48,631 nucleotides of DNA from an uncultured Prevotella sp. (GTDB lineage Bacteria; Bacteroidota; Bacteroidia; Bacteroidales; Bacteroidaceae): assembly GCA_900547085.1 (NCBI GenBank), contig URFI01000001.1:1-48631 (forward strand), read 5' to 3'. A model generated the notes under the pieces. The model was not told the origin of the DNA, did no database searches, and saw nothing but the letters and a program-made list of their open reading frames with translations. The translations under genes and the position numbers were made by a program. Shown piece after piece: positions 6,891-13,507 of the stretch (its first letter is position 1; each line of letters starts with the position of its first letter).

Positions 6891-9890
6891 TTAGAATTTG
6901 AAATTGAAACCGAACATAAACGAGATAGGTCTTGGATAGATCTTGTTGTCTATACCCTCCCCGCTGATTTCAGGGTCAATGCCACTGTAGTTGGTGATGA
7001 CAAACGGGTTTTGCACGGTGAAATACAGACGTGCGGACTGCTTGTCATTGAACAGCTTGTTGAAAGTGTAGCCGAGCGAGATGTTGTCCATGCGGAGGAA
7101 GTCGGCTTTCTGCACATAATAACTGCTGCGATACTGCCCAGTATGGAAGTTCTTGTTGGTGGCAGAGTTCAAGCGGTTCTTCAAGAAGCCAGTTTGGTCG
7201 TACATCTGCGAACCATCCCATGCCTCACGATTAGACTGTGTGTTGTTGTACACATAGTTACCAATGCTTGAGCGAAGGGCGAATGATAAATCCCAGTTCT
7301 TGTAATTCATCTGCGATGTCAAACCCATGTACACATCAGGAGCCGATTTCTTGTAAGGAATTAGGTCGCCCTCATCAATCTTATTGTCGTTGTTCTGGTC
7401 TACATAAGCCCCTTCAATAGGAGTACCCTTCTCGTCATACATCTGCTCGAACACATAGAACGAGTTGTATGGCTTGCCAACAGCGTTGATTTGAACATTA
7501 TAACCCGTTGCGCCATCGATACCACCATGAATCACGCCCTTGTATTTAGGATCGTCGTTGAAGGTAAGTTTGGTGATGGTATTCTTGTTGTACGACACGT
7601 TGTAACCCAATGTCCACTGGAAATCCTTGGTTGTAATGGGGTGTGCGGTCAACGAGAGTTCCACGCCTTTGTTTTCCAACGTACCCACATTGGTCAATAT
7701 CTCATTGCTGTAGTTGGTTCCTGCAGGTGCCGTTACGGTATTCAACAAGTTGTTGGTCTGACGGAAATAGAAATCCAATGCTCCCGAGAGTATCCCCTTG
7801 AAAATGCCAAAGTCGAGACCCACATTATAGGTTGTGGTTTCTTCCCACTTCAAGTTTTCATCGTATGCCAACGGAGCAATCAGACGTATGCGCTTGTCAC
7901 CAAAGTAATAGTTGGCACCAGCCTGTGAATAAGCGTAGCGTGCCATGTAGGGGTAATCACCGCTACCAAGGTTCTGCTGACCGGTCACACCGTAACCCAA
8001 ACGCAGTTTCAAATCATCGAGCCAGCGTACGTCTTTCAAGAAAGCCTCTTCGTTGATACGCCAAGCCAATGCTGCCGATGGGAATATACCCCAGCGATTG
8101 TCCTTGCTGAAGCGTGAGGAACCATCGTTACGCAATGTGAATGTCAAGAGGTAGCGGTCTAATAAGGTGTAGTTCACACGTCCGAAGAACGACACGAGGT
8201 AGTTCTCGGTGCTGAAATCATCCTCGCCTTTGTAGAACTCTTTGCCATATTCCTTTGCCTTGGCAGCTGAATAGGGGTACTTGGTCCATTCAGAACGATA
8301 GAAGTGTTGCCATGAATAACCAGCCATGGCATCAATGAAGTGTGCGCCAAAGGTCTTGGTATAGTTCATATAGAACTCCAACAAGGTGCTACGCTTGAGC
8401 TGCCAGTAGCTGCTGTTCTCACCAAATCCTTTCTTGAAATTGCCCCAAGTCCACGACATGGGAGAGTTGTCTACAGTTATCACGTCGCCAGTTCCCTTAG
8501 AAACGTCATATCCCAAGTTGAGGTTCGCACGCAGGTCGGGTAAGAAATGGAACTTATAGTCGAACTGTGCGTTACCGATGCTGCGGTACACTTTTGATTT
8601 GTCGCTCTTGTCGGTGAGTATGGATACAGGGTTAGCCAAAGCAATGTCAATGGGTTTTCCCTTATCGTTGAGGTACATGAAGTAGCCGTTGCCATATTCA
8701 GATCCTTTCATATAGATGGGCTGTGTGGGGTCATATTGCGTCGCCATGCCCAAAGAGCCGAGGTCTGCAAAGCGGTTGGTGTTGTAGATACCCTTGAGGT
8801 TCAATTGAACAGTGAGGTGCTTATCGAAGAATTGTGGATTCAAGTTGATAGCACCAGTGAAGCGTTCCATGTTGGATGTCTTCACAATACCGTTCTCATT
8901 AGTATAACCTACCGACACACGATAAGGCAAGTTAGCCACCGCACCCGACACATTGATGTTGTGGTCGGTGCTAACCGATGTGCGCAATACTTCTTTCTGC
9001 CAATCGGTGTTACTCGTACCAAGAGCCTTGGCTTGCAGACTTTCCTTACCAAACTTAGATACGACAAAGTTCTTGAAGTCGTTTGCCGACATCACATCCA
9101 CCTCCTTGGCACTGGTGCTTACCTTGACAGAACCGCTATATCCAACTTGAATACCGCCAGCCTTGCCTTTCTTGGTGGTGATAAGAATCACACCATTCGA
9201 TGCACGCGAACCATAGATAGCTGTTGCCGATGCATCTTTCAACACCGTCATGGTAGCGATGTCATCAGGGTGAACGGTACTCAAAGGGTTTGCCATACCA
9301 TTGATACCCCCATCGTCTACGGGCACACCATCGATAACCACCAACGGGTTATTGGATGCCGACATGGACGAACCGCCACGAATACGTATCGTTGCACCAG
9401 CACCTGGTGCACCACCGTCAGTGATAACGCTCACACCAGCAGCCTTACCTACCAACATATCGGTGGCAGAGGTAACGGCTCCTTTTACCATTTTCTCTGC
9501 ATTCAAGGCAGTAACACTACCCGTCAAGTCGTTTTTCTTCACTCGTCCGTAGCCAATCACCACCACTTCGTTGATCGACTCACCTTTGGCTTCTTTCAGA
9601 GTAATAGTCATCTTGGCGGTTGCTGGTGCCTCAAAGACATCGTAACCAATGTAACTGACAGAGACCATGTCGCCCGCGTTGGCGTTGATGGTGAAGTTTC
9701 CGTCAAAGTCTGTCACCGTACCTCCCGCTTGTCCCGCTACTCTAATGGTAGCACCGATAATGGGTTCGCCGGTTTCATCCTTCACATGTCCTTTCACGGC
9801 AATCTGCTGCGCAAAGGCACTTGCTGAAATGACCAACACGCAAATCAGCGTGAGCATTCTCAGCGGCAATGTAAAATTTACCTGCTTCAT
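6891..9890 (-). CDS. susC: SusC-like TonB-dependent outer-membrane transporter
   Basis: A 999-residue TonB-dependent barrel of the SusC/RagA type that imports oligosaccharides across the outer membrane with energy from TonB. In order: a signal peptide ending ASAFAQQ, a carboxypeptidase-D-like regulatory domain (about 28-105, GHVKDETGEPIIGATIRV), a TonB-box-like stretch (NEVVVIGYGRVKKNDLTGSV), the plug with the family signature VIDGVPVDDGG and KDASATAIYGSRASNGVILI, and the 22-strand barrel ending in an aromatic residue (FMFGFNFKF). The STN domain is absent, so no anti-sigma coupling is expected. It is the first gene of the minus-strand sus operon; a -7 box lies at 10074-10081 and the regulator palindrome at 10137-10148. 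Confidence 0.95.
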   Translation of the reverse strand: MKQVNFTLPLRMLTLICVLVISASAFAQQIAVKGHVKDETGEPIIGATIRVAGQAGGTVTDFDGNFTINANAGDMVSVSYIGYDVFEAPATAKMTITLKEAKGESINEVVVIGYGRVKKNDLTGSVTALNAEKMVKGAVTSATDMLVGKAAGVSVITDGGAPGAGATIRIRGGSSMSASNNPLVVIDGVPVDDGGINGMANPLSTVHPDDIATMTVLKDASATAIYGSRASNGVILITTKKGKAGGIQVGYSGSVKVSTSAKEVDVMSANDFKNFVVSKFGKESLQAKALGTSNTDWQKEVLRTSVSTDHNINVSGAVANLPYRVSVGYTNENGIVKTSNMERFTGAINLNPQFFDKHLTVQLNLKGIYNTNRFADLGSLGMATQYDPTQPIYMKGSEYGNGYFMYLNDKGKPIDIALANPVSILTDKSDKSKVYRSIGNAQFDYKFHFLPDLRANLNLGYDVSKGTGDVITVDNSPMSWTWGNFKKGFGENSSYWQLKRSTLLEFYMNYTKTFGAHFIDAMAGYSWQHFYRSEWTKYPYSAAKAKEYGKEFYKGEDDFSTENYLVSFFGRVNYTLLDRYLLTFTLRNDGSSRFSKDNRWGIFPSAALAWRINEEAFLKDVRWLDDLKLRLGYGVTGQQNLGSGDYPYMARYAYSQAGANYYFGDKRIRLIAPLAYDENLKWEETTTYNVGLDFGIFKGILSGALDFYFRQTNNLLNTVTAPAGTNYSNEILTNVGTLENKGVELSLTAHPITTKDFQWTLGYNVSYNKNTITKLTFNDDPKYKGVIHGGIDGATGYNVQINAVGKPYNSFYVFEQMYDEKGTPIEGAYVDQNNDNKIDEGDLIPYKKSAPDVYMGLTSQMNYKNWDLSFALRSSIGNYVYNNTQSNREAWDGSQMYDQTGFLKNRLNSATNKNFHTGQYRSSYYVQKADFLRMDNISLGYTFNKLFNDKQSARLYFTVQNPFVITNYSGIDPEISGEGIDNKIYPRPISFMFGFNFKF

Positions 9891-10073
9891 CTTTTTTGTT
9901 TTTAGTTAATGTAATATAATCAATTTAGTATATCGCTTAGGTTACGTTCCCCCGATGTTCATGATCAGTTGCGAGTCATGCGTTTGTGCCTTCCATTTTT
10001 AGGAACGGGGATATCCGTTGAGGAGACTTGATTGTTTTCTGTTGTTTGTTTGGTTAGTAGCTCCTCTTGCGTG

Positions 10074-10081
10074 CAAAGTTA
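10074..10081 (-). promoter_or_regulatory. susC: susC promoter -7 box (TAACTTTG)
   Basis: Read on the minus strand the sequence is TAACTTTGC, a match to the Bacteroidota -7 consensus TAnnTTTGC. No TTTG box is seen 19-22 bp upstream, which suits an activator-dependent promoter. It predicts a leader of about 175 nt before susC. The GCAAACGTTTGC palindrome begins 55 bp upstream. Confidence 0.65.
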
Positions 10082-10136
10082 GTATTGTTTAACCTTTGAT
10101 ATACGATTTTTCCTATAAATCCGTTGTTTTAGTAAC

Positions 10137-10148
10137 GCAAACGTTTGC
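10137..10148. promoter_or_regulatory. LacI-family operator GCAAACGTTTGC between susC and the regulator gene
   Basis: A perfect 12-bp palindrome with the central CG typical of LacI/GalR-family operators, and identical in core to MalR operators of maltose regulons in Firmicutes. It lies midway between the divergent susC and regulator promoters: 55 bp from the susC -7 box and 56 bp from the regulator -7 box. A one-mismatch copy lies before malQ. Binding by the adjacent regulator is inferred. Confidence 0.8.
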
Positions 10149-10204
10149 ACGAAAGATTTGATTAGAAATCAAAGACTTGCTTTCCTGCATTCTCAGGTTT
10201 TGCA

Positions 10205-10212
10205 TACATTTG
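10205..10212 (+). promoter_or_regulatory. Promoter -7 box (TACATTTG) of the LacI-family regulator gene
   Basis: TACATTTG matches TAnnTTTG and lies 20 bp before the regulator start codon, giving a short leader. The palindrome at 10137-10148 ends 56 bp upstream, the same spacing as at malQ, which suggests autoregulation. Confidence 0.6.
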
Positions 10213-10232
10213 TAACACTAATAACGACCTAA

Positions 10233-11258
10233 ATGGATATTTTGTCACCGCTCACAATGAAAGACATTGCAAAGGAACTGGGGGTTTCCATTGCAACGGT
10301 CTCGCGTGCGTTGAAAGACAACCCGAGCATCAGCAAAGAACAACGGGAAAAGATACAGGCTTACGCGCGCGAACATAATTTTTATCCCAACGTCATCGCC
10401 GAGTCGCTGCGCAACAGCAAGGTGAAACCGATGAGGGTCATTGGCGTCATCGTTCCCCAACTGTCACATTTCTACTTCTCCAGCATCCTCTCTGGCATCG
10501 AAGAGGAAGCCAGTGCCCGCGGCTATCGCATCATGGTGGCGCAGAGCAACGAAAAGTACGATCGTGAAGTACGCATCTGCCAGGATTACTTTGAGAACAA
10601 GGTGTGCGGCGTCATCGTTTCACAAGCCAAAGACACCGTACGCTACGAGCATTTCCAGAAACTGATAGACCACGGCATGCCACTTGTGTTTTACGACCGT
10701 ATTTGCACGGGCGTGGAATGTAGTAGAGTGGTGGTAGATGACTACATGGGTGCCTTCAACGCGGTCACGCACCTCATACAGACCGGCTGCCGGCGCATTG
10801 CTTACTACGGCACACTGATGACCATGGAGATTTCCAAGAACCGTTACAACGGCTACCGCGATGCCATCACCAAGTACGGACTGAAAGCTGACGACCGTTT
10901 TTTCCGCATCTGCGACAACCGCGCCGACGCTGAGCTAATCACCCCCGAGCTTCTAAGCCAGGAAGAAGCCCCCGATGCTTTTTTCGCTGTGAACGATGAC
11001 ACGGCCGTGGGCATTCTCTACGCTGCCAAGCGCATGGGGTATCGGGTACCCGAGGATATCTCCATCTGTGGCTTTACCAATGGTGACCGTGCCAAGGCCT
11101 GCGACCCCATGCTCACCACCGTAGAGCAGCGTGGCGTGCGGGTAGGCGAAGAAGCGGCTAACATCCTCATTTCTCGTGTGGAGGGTTTCATCCCACCTGA
11201 CAAGATTGAAAAGAGAATCGTCAGAACAAAACTCATTATCAGGGGAACAACGAGATAA
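10233..11258 (+). CDS. LacI-family transcriptional regulator of the starch/maltose locus
   Basis: A 341-residue LacI/GalR regulator. Residues about 8-55 form the helix-turn-helix and hinge (TMKDIAKELGVSIATVSRAL), followed by a periplasmic-binding-protein-like effector domain (VIGVIVPQLSHFYFSSILSGIEEEA, then AFFAVNDDTAVGILYAAKRMGYRVPEDISICGF). The ATG at 10233 is used; an internal ATG nine codons on (MKDIAKEL) is a plausible alternative. It is divergent from susC and followed by the sugar transporter. In B. thetaiotaomicron the sus genes are controlled by the unrelated membrane regulator SusR; here a LacI-type protein seems to take that role. The operator copies lie well upstream of the -7 boxes, which favours activation over blocking of polymerase; the effector is probably maltose or a maltodextrin (inference). 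Confidence 0.93.
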   Translation: MDILSPLTMKDIAKELGVSIATVSRALKDNPSISKEQREKIQAYAREHNFYPNVIAESLRNSKVKPMRVIGVIVPQLSHFYFSSILSGIEEEASARGYRIMVAQSNEKYDREVRICQDYFENKVCGVIVSQAKDTVRYEHFQKLIDHGMPLVFYDRICTGVECSRVVVDDYMGAFNAVTHLIQTGCRRIAYYGTLMTMEISKNRYNGYRDAITKYGLKADDRFFRICDNRADAELITPELLSQEEAPDAFFAVNDDTAVGILYAAKRMGYRVPEDISICGFTNGDRAKACDPMLTTVEQRGVRVGEEAANILISRVEGFIPPDKIEKRIVRTKLIIRGTTR

Positions 11259-11269
11259 GATATAGTTTT

Positions 11270-11511
11270 AGTTGACAAGTTGACGAGTTGACAAGTTGAC
11301 GAGTCAATAGATTGATTAGTTGACAAGTTAACAAGTTGTCAAGTTAATGCTTAACAAAAGCGATTCACAACAACACATTACTTGATAAGTTATCAACTGT
11401 CGAATAAAAAACTATTAACTTGTAAACTCGTAAACTTGTCAACTCGTAAACTAATAAAGCTATTAACTCGTAAACTCGTAAACTAATAACTCGTAAACTA
11501 AAAAACTATAT
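11270..11511. repeat. Self-complementary 8-bp repeat array between regulator and transporter genes
   Basis: Ten consecutive octamers of type AGTTGACA/AGTTGACG fill 11270-11349 in exact 8-bp register. After a 67-bp spacer holding the palindrome TTGATAAGTTATCAA (11382-11396), about twelve octamers in opposite orientation (AACTTGTA, AACTCGTA, AACTTGTC) fill 11417-11511, with one 1-bp slip near 11488, and run into the ATG at 11510. RNA from it could fold into a long imperfect hairpin next to the start codon. Confidence 0.85.
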
Positions 11512-12826
11512 GAATGAATTAAAAAAGAAGCCCGACATGAGCTTTTGGAATCTTTGGAACTTAAGTTTCGGATTTTTCGGTGTACAGATTGCGTACGCTC
11601 TACAAAGTGCAAACATCTCGCGTATCTTCGCCACGTTGGGCGCAGACCCGCACAACTTGAGTTATTTCTGGATTCTGCCACCCTTGATGGGCATTGTGGT
11701 GCAGCCCATTATCGGTACACTTTCAGATCGCACATGGACACGCTATGGGCGCCGCATACCCTACTTGTTCATCGGCGCGGCAGCGGCTGTACTGGTCATG
11801 TGCCTGCTCCCACAGTCTGGCTCATTCGGCATGACGGCATCGGTGGCGATGATTTTCGGACTTGTCATGCTTATGTTCCTCGACACCTCTATCAACATGG
11901 CGATGCAACCCTTTAAGATGCTCGTGGGTGATATGGTGAATGAAAAACAGAAAGCCAAGGCCTACTCCATCCAGAGCTTGCTGTGCAATGCAGGTTCACT
12001 GGTGGGTTACCTGTTTCCATTCTTCTTCGCACTGTTGGGAATCGCCAATACAGCCCCCAAGGGTGTGGTTCCCGACTCGGTCATCTACAGTTTTATTGTT
12101 GGTGCTGGCATTCTGATTCTCTGTGTTGGTTACACCGTTTCCAAGGTAAGGGAGTGGCCTCCAAAGGAGTATGAACAATACAATGGCAGCTTGAAAGTTG
12201 AAACAGAGAAGAAAGAAAACTGGATAACCCTACTCAAACGTGCTCCTTCTACTTTCTGGAAGGTAGGCATCGTGCAGTTCTTCAGTTGGATAGCCTTCAT
12301 GTACATGTGGACCTATACGCATGGCACTGTGGCAGCCAATGTGTGGGGTACCACCGATATGGCGAGTGAGGGAGCCCAAGAGGCTGGCAACTGGGTGGGC
12401 GTATTGTTTGCCGTGCAGGCCATTGGCTCCGTGCTATGGGCACCGTTGCTCCCCAAACTCGGCAGCAGAAAGACCGCCTATGCCCTCAGTTTGATATTGG
12501 GAGCCATAGGTTTTGCAGCCTGTAACGTGATACACGACCAGTATTTACTGTTCATTCCGTTCCTACTCATTGGCTGCGCATGGGCAGCAATGTTAGCCAT
12601 GCCGTTTACCTTTGTCACCAATGCCTTGCAAGGCTATGGACACATGGGGGCTTACCTCGGCTTGTTCAATGGCACTATCTGCATTCCGCAAATCGTGGCT
12701 GCGTTAATAGGAGGCACACTCCTCAGTCTTGTAGGCTCGGTACAGAGCCACATGATGTTCGTTGCGGGCATCTCACTGTTACTGGGTGCCGCCGCTGTAT
12801 CGCTCATCAAGGATGTCAAGGAGTGA
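11510..12826 (+). CDS. MFS sugar transporter (maltose/glucose type, inner membrane)
   Basis: A 438-residue major facilitator protein with about 12 hydrophobic segments, of the SLC45/GPH-like group often annotated as maltose transporter in Bacteroidota. Supporting signs are the N-terminal SFWNLWNLSFGFFGVQIAYALQ, the loop GTLSDRTWTRYGRRIPYLFIG between TM2 and TM3 (an MFS signature region), and a long central loop with ENWITLLKRAP. It follows the regulator gene and precedes the maltodextrin enzyme operon, so it most likely brings maltose, glucose or short maltodextrins into the cytoplasm; the exact substrate is inferred. No separate promoter box is visible; the 251-bp gap before it is largely occupied by the octamer array, so it is probably co-transcribed with the regulator. 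Confidence 0.9.
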   Translation: MNELKKKPDMSFWNLWNLSFGFFGVQIAYALQSANISRIFATLGADPHNLSYFWILPPLMGIVVQPIIGTLSDRTWTRYGRRIPYLFIGAAAAVLVMCLLPQSGSFGMTASVAMIFGLVMLMFLDTSINMAMQPFKMLVGDMVNEKQKAKAYSIQSLLCNAGSLVGYLFPFFFALLGIANTAPKGVVPDSVIYSFIVGAGILILCVGYTVSKVREWPPKEYEQYNGSLKVETEKKENWITLLKRAPSTFWKVGIVQFFSWIAFMYMWTYTHGTVAANVWGTTDMASEGAQEAGNWVGVLFAVQAIGSVLWAPLLPKLGSRKTAYALSLILGAIGFAACNVIHDQYLLFIPFLLIGCAWAAMLAMPFTFVTNALQGYGHMGAYLGLFNGTICIPQIVAALIGGTLLSLVGSVQSHMMFVAGISLLLGAAAVSLIKDVKE

Positions 12827-13031
12827 TGTCCGTTAGGAAGTATTTGTTGCAGAATTAGATGTTAGCAGCTAGCACTCGGCCACAGTGGTCACATCCACCT
12901 TCGGGAACAAATTGTTGCAGCAAGTTTGCATCCGCTCTAAGGAACGCCATTTAATCCCTCACACATGGGTGTCCGACACGATGAAACGGTGCTGGATAAG
13001 TGTCAAAAATATTGACATGCACCCTCAATAC

Positions 13032-13075
13032 TCGCGTATTTGCAAGCAACCAGTAGGTTGGCGGCAAATACGCGA
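13032..13075. repeat. Perfect 12-bp-arm hairpin in the gap before malQ
   Basis: TCGCGTATTTGC (13032-13043) and GCAAATACGCGA (13064-13075) are exact reverse complements; the loop holds a second stem, CAACC with GGTTG around AGTA. It lies about 200 bp past the transporter stop and has a short T-run after it. It may be a terminator or a processed RNA element. Confidence 0.55.
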
Positions 13076-13133
13076 ATTTTGTATATCGCTCATTATCAAG
13101 ACATTGTATATAACGAGCATTTTCGGTCGGCAG

Positions 13134-13243
13134 CAAACTCCATGCTATTGACCGGCAAAAGCATTGGGTTTGCAGGTCAACCATCATCACTTTTCTCGTC
13201 AAAAACATTGCTCTGTGCAGCCAAACTCTATGCTTTTGGCCCG
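13134..13243. repeat. Degenerate 22-bp-period array, five units
   Basis: Units starting at 13134, 13156, 13178, 13200 and 13222 all begin with CAA and share a core; the first reads CAAACTCCATGCTATTG, the fifth CAAACTCTATGCTTTTGG. Units 2 and 4 fit partly (CATTG core), unit 3 weakly. The same core recurs at 48494-48581. Confidence 0.5.
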
Positions 13244-13381
13244 ACAAGGTGTAAAAACCGACCTTTAAAAGATTAAAAGTACCTTCTCGAGAAGCTAAAA
13301 TGAGAATTTTGAAATGACCAAATAATCTAACAAAACCCTCCTTCAAAACACCTACATTTGGAAGCAGAAAACAGTATTAGT

Positions 13382-13393
13382 GCAAACGATTGC
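13382..13393. promoter_or_regulatory. malQ: LacI-family operator copy GCAAACGATTGC upstream of malQ
   Basis: It differs from the palindrome at 10137-10148 by one base. It ends 56 bp before the malQ -7 box, the same spacing as at the regulator promoter, so the enzyme operon probably belongs to the same regulon. Confidence 0.75.
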
Positions 13394-13449
13394 ACAATGT
13401 TTTTCCAATAATTAGACTTCCAAATCAACTTCACCTTACTTATTATTTA

Positions 13450-13457
13450 TACATTTG
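13450..13457 (+). promoter_or_regulatory. malQ: malQ operon promoter -7 box (TACATTTG)
   Basis: TACATTTGC matches TAnnTTTGC, 50 bp before the malQ start. No clear TTTG -33 box is present at 19-22 bp upstream, in line with an activator-dependent promoter. Confidence 0.65.
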
Positions 13458-13507
13458 CATATATTAAGTACCAAACCTAAAGTTACTCAACTACTACACC
13501 TTAGTTT

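Larger units (their letters stand above)
12827..13507. other. 681-bp intergenic region before malQ
   Basis: No gene is recognisable. It holds a long hairpin (13032-13075), a degenerate 22-bp-period array (13134-13243), the operator copy (13382-13393) and the malQ -7 box (13450-13457). The first 200 bp (12827-13030) show nothing I can name. Confidence 0.6.

Noticed and set aside
8736..9827. A 363-residue open frame on the plus strand inside susC
   Set aside because: It is antisense to a clear SusC gene, is His/Cys/Thr-rich as expected for an antisense shadow, has no family motifs and no promoter.
10137..10148. CcpA cre site
   Set aside because: The palindrome resembles Firmicutes cre and MalR sites, but CcpA/HPr control is not known in Bacteroidota and a LacI-family gene lies next to it.
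11270..11511. Insertion sequence or transposon end
   Set aside because: There is no transposase, no target duplication and no single long inverted repeat; the structure is made of 8-bp units.
12827..13030. Possible small gene after the transporter
   Set aside because: Short open frames on both strands show no motif, no promoter and no conserved start context.
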